A stretch of 64,000 nt of DNA from Sporosarcina beigongshangi (lineage in GTDB: Bacteria; Actinomycetota; Actinomycetes; Actinomycetales; Micrococcaceae). Within the stretch, counting starts at the first letter, position 1. Each line of letters begins with the position of its first letter. A program made the position numbers and the translations under genes. Shown here one piece after another: positions 35,937 through 44,842 of this stretch. The stretch lies in contig NZ_JADHDY010000011.1 of the NCBI RefSeq assembly GCF_016820535.1, forward strand, positions 36,458 to 100,457. Reading direction: 5' to 3'. Below the pieces are notes generated by a model. That model worked only from the letters and a program-made list of their open reading frames with translations. It did not search any database and was not told where the DNA came from.

Positions 35937-37160
35937 CTATTCGCTGCCCTGCGGCAGGATCAGCAGCTGGGGGATGTCGGCCAGAAGTTCCAGTGCCGCG
36001 GACACGGCTGCGTTGACGTTCCGGCGCTGCGCGGGGGAGGCGTCCTGCAACTTGGTCCAGTTGGCGGCGTCGTGCAGGGGTGCCAGGGCGGCGTCCACGG
36101 CGTCCAGGCTGGCCGTCACCTGGTCAGTGAACCCGGGCCGCCTCGCCTCCAGGCTGGCGGCCAGGTTGGAGACCACAGTCCGGGTGGCCGCCACGTCGGC
36201 GGCGGTGATGGCCAGTGCCATGCCCGCACCCTCGTCGGCCTGGCCGGACAGCTGGTCCCGCAGCGTGTCCTCCAAAATCTCGTGGGCGCGCAGCGGCAGG
36301 GAGCCCTTCTGCACCACCAGCGTCGGTGCCTGCGCCGACAATGCCGCCACGTCCGCCCTGGCGCCGTCCGCGAGAGCCACCAGCGACTCCGGGCTCTCGC
36401 CGTGCCACAGCCCGTATTCAATCCGTAGCAGGCCCTTGAAGTCCGGGTCGGCCTCCCCGAGCGAGGCGTCCGGGCCGCCGGCGATGGCCTCTCCGAGGTC
36501 GCCGAAGCTGCCGTAGGCGGCACCCAGCAGCGACCACCTGGTCCTTGCCACGAGCCAGTCCGCCTGCGCCCGCGCCCGGTCGCCGGAGGCCAGCGACGTG
36601 GAGAGCGGGCCGAGGTCGGCGTCCAGCTGCTCCAGCACGTGGTGGACGTACTTCAGGTACAGGTTGTCCGCCTTTTGCAGTTCCCCCGTCGAGGCTTGGG
36701 CGATGGCCGGGTTGGCGTCCTCCGGGACCGGCCCCGCCACGGTGAAGGCGGGGGAGCGCCCCTGCTCCTGCCCGCCCAGCAGGCACTGGAACGCATACTG
36801 CCCCGGCCCCAGCACGGCGGAGAGCGGCACTGAGGTTTCCGGCCCCAGCACGATCGTGCGCACCACGCTGCCCACCTGCGGCATCGCCACCAGGTAAACC
36901 TCCTGCGGGGCGGATCCCTTGTTCTCCACCATGAAGCTGAGCTGGCCCGTGGGCTGCTCCGGAAGCTGGCCGCCGCAGGCGGTGTCGGTCACGGTGACCA
37001 CAGGGGCCTGCTGCCCGACGGCGGACGGCTCGCCCTGCGGGATGCCCGCCACCACCGCGGCCACCACGGCGACGGACGCCGTGCCGGCCAGTGCCGTCAG
37101 CATCCATTCGCGCCGCAGGCGGGCCTGTTCCGGGCCCGCGGTCCTGCCGTCGGCGCTCAT
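35937..37160 (-). CDS. efeO: Iron uptake protein EfeO (cupredoxin + imelysin-like M75)
   Basis: 407 residues. A single N-terminal hydrophobic segment (MLTALAGTASVAVVAAVVAG) serves as signal or anchor. A cupredoxin-like domain (about 45-135) contains ACGGQLPEQPTG and ends near YAFQC. A C-terminal imelysin/M75-like helical domain has IEYGLWHGES and AHEILEDTLRDQLSG with conserved His and Glu metal-ligand candidates. In known systems EfeO binds iron in the extracytoplasmic space. Its ATG overlaps the stop of the lhgO gene upstream by 4 bases. Confidence 0.92.
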   Translation of the reverse strand: MSADGRTAGPEQARLRREWMLTALAGTASVAVVAAVVAGIPQGEPSAVGQQAPVVTVTDTACGGQLPEQPTGQLSFMVENKGSAPQEVYLVAMPQVGSVVRTIVLGPETSVPLSAVLGPGQYAFQCLLGGQEQGRSPAFTVAGPVPEDANPAIAQASTGELQKADNLYLKYVHHVLEQLDADLGPLSTSLASGDRARAQADWLVARTRWSLLGAAYGSFGDLGEAIAGGPDASLGEADPDFKGLLRIEYGLWHGESPESLVALADGARADVAALSAQAPTLVVQKGSLPLRAHEILEDTLRDQLSGQADEGAGMALAITAADVAATRTVVSNLAASLEARRPGFTDQVTASLDAVDAALAPLHDAANWTKLQDASPAQRRNVNAAVSAALELLADIPQLLILPQGSE

Positions 37161-38362
37161 GCCCGGCCCCCGGCCATGGCCACAATGTGCTCGGCGATTG
37201 CCATGGACGAGGTGGCCCCGGGCGACGGCGCATTGCGCACCTGCAGCATGCGCCGGCTGCCGGTGATGACAAAGTCGTCCACGAGGGAACCGTCGGCGTT
37301 CATGGCCTGGGCGCGGATGCCGCGGCGTCCCGGCACGACGTCGGCCACGGCCAGCTCCGGCACGTATGCCCGTGCCGCCTGGACAAAGGCACGCCGGCTC
37401 AGCACGGTCAGCCCTTCGCGGAACGCGGCGGGGATGTTGCCCGCGGCAAAGCGCCAGAACCCGCTAAAACCGGCCACCTCGGCCAGGTCGCGGGGCACCA
37501 GCGCCAGTGCGCCGTAGGCCTCGCGCCCGCCGGCAAGAAACGCATTCGGCCCCACCATGACCTCCCCGTCGATCCGCTTGGTCAGGTGCACGCCCAGGAA
37601 AGGATAGCGGGGGTCGGGCACGGGGTAGATGAGCCCGTTGACCAGCCGCCTCCGGTCAGGCCGGAGCAGGAAGTAGGCGCCGAAGAACGGCACGATGCGC
37701 GGGTCGGCGGTGTCCCCGGACGCCTTTGCCAGCCGGTCGGACTGCAGCCCCGCACAGTTGACCACCAGGTCAAAAGCAGCCGAGCGGGCGCCCGCGTCCA
37801 CGAAAACCCGGGCACCGCCGTCGTCCATGCCGGTGACTTCCTGCCCCAGCACCAGCTCCCCGCCCGCGTCAATGAAGTCTGCTGCCAGGGCCCGGGTGGC
37901 GGCCGCATAGTCGGTGATGGCGGTGGTGGGGGAGTGCAGGGCCGCGATGCCGCGGGCGTGCGGCTCGATCCGGGCCAGCTCGGCCGCGTCCACCATGCGC
38001 ACACCGGGCACGCCGTTGGCCACGGCGCGGTCGAAGATGGTTCGGAGCCGGGCCAGCTCGGCCTCGTTCCGGGCCACGACCACCTTGCCGCACTCCTCAT
38101 AGGGGACGTTGCGTCGGGCGGCAAGCTCCTGCAGCAGGCCCACGCCGCGCCGGCACAGGGCGGCCTTGAGCCCTCCGGGTTCGTAGTAGAGGCCCGCGTG
38201 GACCACACCGCTGTTGCGCCCCGTCTGGTGGGCAGCCAGCTGCGGCTCCTTCTCAAAGAGGGTGACGGTCGCGGCCGTTCCGGACGCCAGCAGCTCCCGT
38301 GCCACCGCCACGCCCACGATTCCCCCGCCAACGACGGCGGCCTGCACCTTTGCCATGCCCAC
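37157..38362 (-). CDS. lhgO: L-2-hydroxyglutarate oxidase (FAD-dependent)
   Basis: 401 residues of the DAO/LhgO flavoprotein family: FAD-binding AAVVGGGIVGVAVARELL at the N-terminus, then FEKEPQLAAHQTGRNSGVVH, HAGLYYEPGGLKAALCRRG and, near the C-terminus, VVPGRRGIRAQAMN with LVDDFVI. These are hallmark LhgO segments. It oxidises L-2-hydroxyglutarate to 2-oxoglutarate, feeding electrons to the respiratory chain. The ATG at 38362 or 38356 is the start. Its coupling by ATGA to efeO is unusual. Confidence 0.9.
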   Translation of the reverse strand: MGMAKVQAAVVGGGIVGVAVARELLASGTAATVTLFEKEPQLAAHQTGRNSGVVHAGLYYEPGGLKAALCRRGVGLLQELAARRNVPYEECGKVVVARNEAELARLRTIFDRAVANGVPGVRMVDAAELARIEPHARGIAALHSPTTAITDYAAATRALAADFIDAGGELVLGQEVTGMDDGGARVFVDAGARSAAFDLVVNCAGLQSDRLAKASGDTADPRIVPFFGAYFLLRPDRRRLVNGLIYPVPDPRYPFLGVHLTKRIDGEVMVGPNAFLAGGREAYGALALVPRDLAEVAGFSGFWRFAAGNIPAAFREGLTVLSRRAFVQAARAYVPELAVADVVPGRRGIRAQAMNADGSLVDDFVITGSRRMLQVRNAPSPGATSSMAIAEHIVAMAGGRA

Positions 38363-38515
38363 AGCGTAGTGGCAAGGAGGTCAGCTTAGCCATGCCTGTG
38401 ATGCCGTGCCCGCCAATCAATGCGACAATTAGGTGAGATTGTTCTGACGTATTGCCTGCGTCGGATGCCGTCCGGTCCCGGGCGGTTCCACGATTGCCAC
38501 AGGAGCGCTATTTTG
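38363..38515. promoter_or_regulatory. Divergent promoter region lhgO / sufS
   Basis: 153 bases between divergent starts must hold both promoters. I see no strong consensus pair; AGGAG at about 38500-38504 is the ribosome-binding site for sufS. Confidence 0.4.
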
Positions 38516-39826
38516 GTGACAGGATCCACTTTCCATGATGTCCATGGGCCGCTGAGCGACGCCGAGGTGCGGCGCATCCGCAACGACTTCCCCATTCTTG
38601 AACAGGACGTCAACGGCAGCCCGCTGGTCTACCTGGACTCCGGCGCCACCTCGCAAAACCCGCTCAGCGTCATGGAGGCCGAGCAGGAATACTACGAGCA
38701 GCGCAACGCCGCCGTGCACCGCGGCGCCCACACCCTTGCCGTGCACGCCACGGACGCCTTCGAGGACGCCCGGGAAACCGTCGCCGCCTTCATCGGCGCG
38801 GACAGCAACGAGCTCGTGTGGATTGAAAACGCCACGGCCGGGCTGAACCTCATCGCCTACTCGTTCGGCAACGCCAGCGTCGGGCCGGTATCCGCTGCGG
38901 CCGGCCGCTTTGCGCTCACCGCCGGCGACGAGGTCCTCGTCACCGAAATGGAGCACCACGCCAACCTGATCCCCTGGCAGGAGCTGTGCCGCCGCACCGG
39001 CGCCACGCTGCGCTTCATCCCCATCCACGACGACGGCACCCTGGACATGGCCGCCGCGGCGGAGCTCATCAACGCCAAGACCCGCGTCCTCTCCTTCACC
39101 CACGTCTCCAACGTCACCGGCGTCATCAACCCGGTCGCCGAGCTCGTGGCCCTGGCCCGCAAAACCGGTGCCCTGGTGGTCCTGGACGCCTGCCAGTCGG
39201 CCCCGCACCTGCCCCTGGACGTCAAGGCCCTCGACGTGGACTTCGCCGTGTTCTCCGGCCACAAGATGCTGGCCCCCACGGGCATCGGCGGGCTGTACGG
39301 CCGTGCCGAGCTCCTCGACGCCATGCCGCCGTTCCTCACGGGCGGCTCCATGATCACCACAGTCACCATGCAGGAGGCCGGGTACCTGCCCGCCCCGCAG
39401 CGCTTCGAAGCCGGCACGCAGCCCATCTCCCAGGCTGTCGCCCTGGCCGCCGCCGCCAACTACCTGCAGGAAACCGGCATGGACCGCATCCACGCCTGGG
39501 AGGCCGAACTCGGCGAGCGCATGGTCAAGGGACTGGAAGCGATCCCCGGCATCCGCGTCCTGGGCCCGGAATCGGGCGTTCCCCGTGCCGGACTGGCGGC
39601 CTTTGAGGTGGAGGGCGTGCATGCCCACGACGTCGGGCAGTTCCTTGACGCTGCCGGCATCGCCGTCCGTGTGGGCCACCACTGTGCCCAGCCGCTGCAC
39701 CGCCGGCTTGGCTTGAATTCCTCCACCCGCGCCAGCGCGTACTTGTACAACACGACCGCCGACGTCGATGCTTTCCTTGCCTCCGTGGCCGGGGTGCGCG
39801 GCTACTTCGGCGTGGAAGGGGCGTAG
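38516..39826 (+). CDS. sufS: Cysteine desulfurase SufS (group II)
   Basis: 436 residues from a GTG at 38516. AGGAG lies 11 bases upstream, and the next residues lead straight into the conserved LSDAEVRRIRNDFPILEQ. PLP and catalytic features: MEHHANLIPWQ with the conserved His, VDFAVFSGHKMLAPTGIGG with the Schiff-base Lys, and VRVGHHCAQPLHRR with the catalytic Cys. It removes sulfur from Cys as a persulfide for Fe-S cluster assembly. It is followed 3 bases later by sufU; the sufBCD genes are not in the window. Confidence 0.93.
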   Translation: MTGSTFHDVHGPLSDAEVRRIRNDFPILEQDVNGSPLVYLDSGATSQNPLSVMEAEQEYYEQRNAAVHRGAHTLAVHATDAFEDARETVAAFIGADSNELVWIENATAGLNLIAYSFGNASVGPVSAAAGRFALTAGDEVLVTEMEHHANLIPWQELCRRTGATLRFIPIHDDGTLDMAAAAELINAKTRVLSFTHVSNVTGVINPVAELVALARKTGALVVLDACQSAPHLPLDVKALDVDFAVFSGHKMLAPTGIGGLYGRAELLDAMPPFLTGGSMITTVTMQEAGYLPAPQRFEAGTQPISQAVALAAAANYLQETGMDRIHAWEAELGERMVKGLEAIPGIRVLGPESGVPRAGLAAFEVEGVHAHDVGQFLDAAGIAVRVGHHCAQPLHRRLGLNSSTRASAYLYNTTADVDAFLASVAGVRGYFGVEGA

Positions 39827-39829
39827 GCC

Positions 39830-40291
39830 ATGAGTGAGCTTGATTCGCTGTACCAGCAGATCATTCTGGAGGAGTCGAAGACCCGCCGCGGCGGGGACCT
39901 GCCCAATGATCAGTTGGACGGGCAGCATTTGCCGGAGAACGTCGGGCAGTGCCACCAGCTCAACCCGGTCTGTGGTGATGAGATCACCCTGCGGATTGAG
40001 ACCGACGCCGGCAAGGTCTCCGGCATCCACTGGGCCGGGGACGGCTGCTCCATCTCCATGGCGTCGGCCTCCATCCTCAGCGACATGGTGGTGGGGCTGG
40101 ACCGCGGCGCAATGCAGCTGCTGGTGGACAACTTCCGCGAGGTCATGCGCTCCCGCGGAAAGATCCAGGCCGACGAGGACGTGCTGGGCGACGCCGCGGC
40201 ACTCTCCGGGGTGTCCAAGTTCCCGGCCCGCGTCAAGTGCGCCATGCTCGCCTGGGTCGCCGCCGAGGACGCACTCAACCAGACCCGGTAG
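39830..40291 (+). CDS. sufU: SufU sulfur-transfer (zinc) protein
   Basis: 153 residues of the IscU-like SufU group. Three conserved Cys are visible: NPVCGD near residue 47, GDGCSIS near 75 and VKCAMLAW near 140. The insertion typical of SufU lies between the second and third (DRGAMQLLVDNFREVMRS). In Gram-positive bacteria it accepts sulfur from SufS. The 3-base gap after sufS marks an operon. Confidence 0.93.
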   Translation: MSELDSLYQQIILEESKTRRGGDLPNDQLDGQHLPENVGQCHQLNPVCGDEITLRIETDAGKVSGIHWAGDGCSISMASASILSDMVVGLDRGAMQLLVDNFREVMRSRGKIQADEDVLGDAAALSGVSKFPARVKCAMLAWVAAEDALNQTR

Positions 40292-40343
40292 TCCCGGCAT
40301 TTGCGACGCAAACTGCCAAATGGCCAAAAGCAATTAGCCGTTC

Positions 40344-40373
40344 GGTGTCGCAAAAAGTGCCCTCAGCTGTCGT
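40344..40373 (-). promoter_or_regulatory. AraC-type operator 1 (upstream of araC gene)
   Basis: Read on the minus strand, this 30-bp element is identical at 25 of 30 positions to the one at 41419-41448. It contains two direct half-sites (ACGACAGC and GCGACACC) whose starts are 22 bases apart, around a central AGGGCAC. Spacing of about two helical turns is typical of AraC-family sites. It lies 57 bases before the araC start, suggesting autoregulation. Confidence 0.65.
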
Positions 40374-40429
40374 AGATTGACCATAAGTGGGTCAATGGTC
40401 CCGCACCGGCAAAGCTTCGGGGGACAGCT

Positions 40430-41386
40430 GTGAGTGCTATTCGTTTTCAGGTCACATCGCGCATTGGGCATTCAGGCACCATGCACCTGCCCAAGCCCAC
40501 GCCCACCTACGACCTCAACCTCCGCCTCGGCAGCCGGCAGCACTGCACCGTGATCGGCATCGACTTCGGCGCCACCGCCGCCATGGCATTGCACCTGCAG
40601 GCCGGCGAGTGCACCATCGCCGCCATGGACAGTTCCGATGACACTTTTTCACTCGTCTTTGTCGTCGACGGCGAGCTGTCCCTCCTCAACCCCTCCGGAG
40701 AGAACACCGTGCGCGCCGTACGCGGCGACGTCTGGGCCTTCAGCAGGACCTCCAGCTTTGACCTGGCCGTGGTCTCCGATGCCCAGCTCGTTGCGGTCAC
40801 CCTCCCCGCCCAGGTGCTCCACGACTTCGGTGTCGGCGTGGTCCACGGCATGCGCGAACTCGACCCCGATTCCGCCATGCTCTCACCCGTCCTCGGCTTC
40901 CTGCGCGAAGTTGCACTGGCCGAATCAGACAGCACATCGGTGGCCGCCTACTTCATGGAAAAACTGGTGCATAAAATGGTCGGCGGCATCATGCTGGAGA
41001 ACCGCGGCGCACGCTTTGTTTCCACCCGCCGCAAGGGTATGTTCGACCAGGCCATGGACTACATCGCCGCAAGGGCGGGGGATGGGGACCTGACACCGGA
41101 ATTCCTGGCCAGGGAATTGTCCGTCTCCCTCCGGCAACTGCAGCGCGAGTTCAAGACCCACAACGCCAGCATCGCCGTGGTCATCCTGCAGCACCGGGTG
41201 GACCTCGCCATCCTCCAGCTCAAGGACCCGCTCCTGGATGTGCTGACCGTCGACCAGATCGCACTGCAGTCCGGCTTCTCATCCGTTGTCCAGATGCGCC
41301 GGGCCCTGCGCGACGCCTGCGCCGGAACCCCCACCCAAATCCGGGACAAGGCCCGCGAACAGCGCCGCACCAAACTGCCCGCGTAG
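40430..41386 (+). CDS. AraC-family transcriptional regulator
   Basis: 318 residues. The N-terminal 200 residues form a cupin-like ligand-binding domain (AraC_binding_2 type; segment VDGELSLLNPSGEN). The C-terminal AraC double helix-turn-helix (about 215-315) has LTPEFLARELSVSLRQLQRE and LTVDQIALQSGFSSVVQM. Two nearly identical 30-bp candidate operators flank the gene: one before it and one before the secreted-protein gene at 41551. This suggests it regulates itself and the downstream gene. The inducer is unknown. Confidence 0.88.
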   Translation: MSAIRFQVTSRIGHSGTMHLPKPTPTYDLNLRLGSRQHCTVIGIDFGATAAMALHLQAGECTIAAMDSSDDTFSLVFVVDGELSLLNPSGENTVRAVRGDVWAFSRTSSFDLAVVSDAQLVAVTLPAQVLHDFGVGVVHGMRELDPDSAMLSPVLGFLREVALAESDSTSVAAYFMEKLVHKMVGGIMLENRGARFVSTRRKGMFDQAMDYIAARAGDGDLTPEFLARELSVSLRQLQREFKTHNASIAVVILQHRVDLAILQLKDPLLDVLTVDQIALQSGFSSVVQMRRALRDACAGTPTQIRDKAREQRRTKLPA

Positions 41387-41418
41387 CCTGAGGCGCCCAC
41401 AGGTCAGTGGCTCATTCC

Positions 41419-41448
41419 GCGACAGCCTAGGGCACATTTTGCGACAGC
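41419..41448 (+). promoter_or_regulatory. AraC-type operator 2 (upstream of secreted-protein gene)
   Basis: Two perfect direct copies of GCGACAGC start at 41419 and 41441, 22 bases apart. The element matches the inverted element at 40344-40373 at 25 of 30 positions. It is 103 bases before the ATG at 41551. Confidence 0.65.
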
Positions 41449-41550
41449 TGGGCCCCGATTCGCTGAAATACAGTCAGCGCCGGGATTGACTGAATTCGGT
41501 CGCCCGATGATGGGCGAATATCTCGAGTCAACATTCCTTAGGGGGAAATC

Positions 41551-42063
41551 ATGTCTGACATTGAACAGCAGGGTCTTGCCAACAAGCCGCGTAACCGCCG
41601 CGCCGTAGTCAAGGGCGCCGCCTGGTCCGTACCCGTCATCGCAGCAGCCATCGCAGCACCGGCAGCCAGCGCATCTGAACTTGGTGCATTGAGCATCAAT
41701 GGCACCTGTGGGACTCTCGGTCTCGGTGTCTTGTCCGCAGGGTTCAATCTTGTTGCCTCGCCGACTGCACCGATCCCGGCCGGAACCGTTATCACCCTTG
41801 TGGGAACGGGGCTGGCGAATATTTCTGCCTTCGCGTTCTCAGGAGCAGTTGCGACTGTCGACGTACTCAGTGGAACCACGCAGACCGTCACTTTGGACAG
41901 TGCAGTTCCGGCAGGCGGAATCTTCTCGCTGACAAACTCTCTCTCGCTTGCAGCCCTCTGGACGGTCACTGCGACAGTTACGCTGCCGGCCGGCGACACC
42001 GCCACAGGGGCTAAGACTACCGCGCAGCTCAACGGCACGCTCGTATTGTGCAGCGCGTCATAA
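41551..42063 (+). CDS. Small Tat-type secreted protein of unknown function
   Basis: 170 residues; the ATG follows AGGGGGA. The leader holds NRRAVVKGAAWS, a twin-arginine motif, and then VPVIAAAIAAPAASAS, probably cut near residue 43. The mature part is about 125 residues, rich in Thr, Ala, Val and Leu with two Cys (GTCGTL and the C-terminal LVLCSAS). It looks like a beta-sandwich surface domain, but no family is recognised. The leader is nearly identical to that of the protein at 63117-63641, whose mature part is unrelated. A hairpin terminator follows at 42131-42173. Confidence 0.8.
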   Translation: MSDIEQQGLANKPRNRRAVVKGAAWSVPVIAAAIAAPAASASELGALSINGTCGTLGLGVLSAGFNLVASPTAPIPAGTVITLVGTGLANISAFAFSGAVATVDVLSGTTQTVTLDSAVPAGGIFSLTNSLSLAALWTVTATVTLPAGDTATGAKTTAQLNGTLVLCSAS

Positions 42064-42130
42064 TTTGAATCCTGATTTCAAACTTTGGGCAACGGAATAT
42101 TTCCCTGCGCTTAAAGTCGGAAATCAAACA

Positions 42131-42185
42131 ACTGATGGACCATGGTGCCAATTCAGCAACATGGTCCATCAGTCATGTTGTTCTT
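42131..42185 (+). terminator. Intrinsic terminator after the secreted-protein gene
   Basis: A perfect 14-bp inverted repeat (42131-42144 and 42160-42173) with a 15-base loop lies 70 bases after the stop at 42063. It is followed by CATGTTGTTCTTC, a broken T-rich stretch. Confidence 0.6.
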
Positions 42186-42280
42186 CTCTCAGGAGAAGTT
42201 TGCATCACGTCGCATGCTCCTTCTGTTCTAGAAATTAATTCTCAATTGGCACAAAGATTAGCTGAAGGAATGACGCATAA

Positions 42281-43273
42281 TTGCCCATACAATTTCTATT
42301 GCCAGTTTCATTGGGGCTTGTCCTGATTCTGAGCGGAACAATGAAGTTGCGCAAACCCAAGAATATCCAACTCTCAATCGCATCGTTTGGACTTCCAAAA
42401 TCATTCCAGAAGCTTTGGCTGTCTATTGCCTTTTCGCTAGGTGAAATTCTGTTGGGACTCGCCATTATTTTCACCTCGGGAGTGCAGCTTCAATCAGCAG
42501 GCATAATTGCAATGGCATTGTTTCTATTCTTTTCGATAATCGTCTATCGTGTCATACATAGGCAAGAAATTGTCGAGTGCAATTGCTTCGGCTCGCTGAC
42601 AACGGAACCTGTCGGTTGGGGGACGCTCGTACGCAATGTTGCTCTCACTCTCGGAGCTATTTTGGTTGCGCTCGGTATGGGCGGTGCTCATGGAATGCTT
42701 GGTGCGGCCTCCAGCTTTTCTGGGGACGACATTGCATGGCTCACAGCCATCGCAGGACTCGTGATGTGGCTGGTCTTTAGTAAAGTACGTGAAGTGAGGT
42801 CATACCGGACCGAGCTGGGCGTCGAGGGCTCGGCCGACTGGACTGGGAAAGCGATTCCTGAAGCCGAACTCCGTGACTCTGATGATGAGCGGGTACTTCT
42901 GAGAGACGTCTCCAAAGACCGAGCCCAGTTGTTGATCTTCGGCCGCCCAGGTTGCGTGGCGTGCAGTACAATTATTGACGCCCTACCTGAATGGCGGAGA
43001 GCCTTTGCTGGAGCCGTTGATATTAGGGTCGTCACGAGTCGGAGTCTAGTGAGCCTGAAAGAAGCGTATCCTTCGGAAGAGGCAAACGCACTTCGGGACG
43101 GGTCGTCCATGTTGATTAATATTTTGGGAATTCCCGGCGTTCCAAGTGCGCTCCTATTGGGAACCAGTGGTCTCATCGGCGCCGGCCCCGCGGTTGGACC
43201 AGATGCGGTTGAAGATTTGATGCACGGAATTCGTTCCGCCGTGACTGGAATGGCAGCGCATGCGGCAGGCTAA
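42281..43273 (+). CDS. MauE/DoxX-like membrane protein fused to a thioredoxin-like domain
   Basis: 330 residues from a TTG at 42281; GAAGGAA precedes it, and the next ATG (42341) would remove the first membrane helix. The N-terminal half (about 1-165) has four or five membrane segments like MauE, beginning FLLPVSLGLVLILSGTMKL, with the family-type VECNCFGSL cysteine pair near residue 99. The C-terminal half is a cytosolic-like redoxin domain with FGRPGCVACSTI (CxxC near 225-228) and the cis-Pro region IPGVPSALLL. MauE proteins serve disulfide formation in partner proteins; a fused thiol partner suggests an electron-transfer pair for oxidising extracytoplasmic Cys. The gene is A/T-richer than its left neighbours. 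Confidence 0.78.
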   Translation: MPIQFLLPVSLGLVLILSGTMKLRKPKNIQLSIASFGLPKSFQKLWLSIAFSLGEILLGLAIIFTSGVQLQSAGIIAMALFLFFSIIVYRVIHRQEIVECNCFGSLTTEPVGWGTLVRNVALTLGAILVALGMGGAHGMLGAASSFSGDDIAWLTAIAGLVMWLVFSKVREVRSYRTELGVEGSADWTGKAIPEAELRDSDDERVLLRDVSKDRAQLLIFGRPGCVACSTIIDALPEWRRAFAGAVDIRVVTSRSLVSLKEAYPSEEANALRDGSSMLINILGIPGVPSALLLGTSGLIGAGPAVGPDAVEDLMHGIRSAVTGMAAHAAG

Positions 43274-43591
43274 ACTCCGGCAGAATTCGGGTTCAGAGGA
43301 GTTGAGCCGTAGAAGTTGTCTTATTGCAACCGGCACCTTTTATCTCAACTGCTAGCGGCCGCTTCAGGCGCCATCCCACGCATATTGAGTGGACGTCAAA
43401 AAGATTTCAATCACTATTGGATGGGCATGAGCCTACTGCCCGCGGCATGGCAGATCGCTGAATATGAATGCATGATCCGATCGTAGTTCGTGTCTCTAAC
43501 AAAAGCTATTAGCTATCCTTAATCTTGAAGTCAACTAAACACCCCGGTGACATCCAAAAAATGGGTGGTCGCATAAATAGTCCGCTGGCTG
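43274..43591. other. Gene-free, A/T-rich stretch
   Basis: 318 bases between the MauE-thioredoxin gene and the convergent end of the second polysaccharide cluster. I see no gene and no clear hairpin. Composition is like the low-GC genes around it. Confidence 0.6.
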
Positions 43592-44713
43592 TCAGATCCG
43601 AACATGTCGGATTCCCGACTCGATGGCCCGTTCAAGGAGCTTCTCGTAGGCCGAGCATACCGATTCCCAGCTGTAGTGTGAACGTGATCGAGCGAATGCA
43701 CGGTCACCCAGTTCTACTCGAAGTTCAGAATCGTTGAGCACCTTGAGGCACATTGAGGCGATTTCTTCCGGTACTGGTTCAACAAAGAGCGAAGCGTCGT
43801 CCAGGACTTCGCGATTGTAGGGCGTATCGCGCGCTACGACGGGCGTGGTGCAGGCCATCGCCTGAACTAGGGCTGGATTCGTTCCACCGACACTGTGTCC
43901 ATGGAAATAGACGCCGGCGTTCTGCCACAGGCCATGAAGGACTTCGTCATTGCTGACGTGTCCCAACCATGTGACTCTTGGTTCAGAGTCAACGAGCTCC
44001 CGGACTTTGTCCTCGATGGGGTCTTGATACCCTGCTGTGCCGACAAGAACCACGTCGTGACTCTTTGCGATCGAGCGCGCAGCCTCTAAGAATTCATTGA
44101 TGGTGTTTTCGGGGACGAAGCGCGCAACGAGCAGGGCATAGTTCCCGGGGGTAACGCCCAACGGAACTGGAAGAGTTCCGGGAACGTCACCCCCATAAGG
44201 AATGAAGTCAAGACGACGATGGGTTTTTGTTTCCCATCGACGTCTAATTTCCTCCGCATCAGCAATGAGATGGTTTGCATACGTCGCAGTGAATCGAGCA
44301 CCGGCCCGAAACATCTTTCGTGCGGCATTGCCCCACTTCGCGCGTTCCCACTCGATTCCGTCGACGTTTACAACCGTAGGAATACCCCGCAGCTTCAGCA
44401 GAGGCAGCCAGAACCCGTTTGCGACATTCATGATGAGCGCTACGTCCGGTTTGGCTACCAGAGCGGACAATGCAGAAGTGAAACCGAAAGTCAGCGTGCT
44501 CAATTTCTTGGAGTCGATGCCCTGGGTATTGACTGCTATGACTCGGCGGTCGAGCTCCGGATCGTCGATTTTGACCGCACCGGGACGGCCATACACCGTG
44601 ACTTCCCATCCGTTGTCGACCAGATACGGTGCCAAGCGTCGAACTGCCGTTTCAAACCCACCGTAGTAACTTGGATATCCACGAGTTCCAAGAATAGCCA
44701 CTGATTTAGTCAT
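43592..44713 (-). CDS. Glycosyltransferase with DUF1972 (rhamnosyltransferase-like)
   Basis: 373 residues. The N-terminus SVAILGTRGYPSYYGGFETA is the diagnostic DUF1972 segment of a GT4 subgroup that includes rhamnosyltransferases. The C-terminal donor domain has YALLVARFVPENTINEFLEA, VYFHGHSVGGTNPALVQAMA and VVARDTPYNREVL. It is the last gene, in transcription order, of the minus-strand cluster, 129 bases after the polymerase gene. Confidence 0.87.
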   Translation of the reverse strand: MTKSVAILGTRGYPSYYGGFETAVRRLAPYLVDNGWEVTVYGRPGAVKIDDPELDRRVIAVNTQGIDSKKLSTLTFGFTSALSALVAKPDVALIMNVANGFWLPLLKLRGIPTVVNVDGIEWERAKWGNAARKMFRAGARFTATYANHLIADAEEIRRRWETKTHRRLDFIPYGGDVPGTLPVPLGVTPGNYALLVARFVPENTINEFLEAARSIAKSHDVVLVGTAGYQDPIEDKVRELVDSEPRVTWLGHVSNDEVLHGLWQNAGVYFHGHSVGGTNPALVQAMACTTPVVARDTPYNREVLDDASLFVEPVPEEIASMCLKVLNDSELRVELGDRAFARSRSHYSWESVCSAYEKLLERAIESGIRHVRI

Positions 44714-44842
44714 TGGGAAATAGTATCCTTATATCATTTGAAACATCAAAAGGGATGGGAATTGGAATCCTTTAAAGTTCGATTCCCAGACAATACCATC
44801 AAATTTTCGAGGGTAAAGGTTATGCTGAAGGGCCGGTGTAAA

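Noticed and set aside
34482..36428. 648-codon plus-strand frame opposite efeB and efeO
   Set aside because: Shadow frame; both minus-strand genes have diagnostic motifs.
38429..40333. 634-codon minus-strand frame opposite sufS and sufU
   Set aside because: Antisense artefact of high GC; sufS and sufU are unmistakable on the plus strand.
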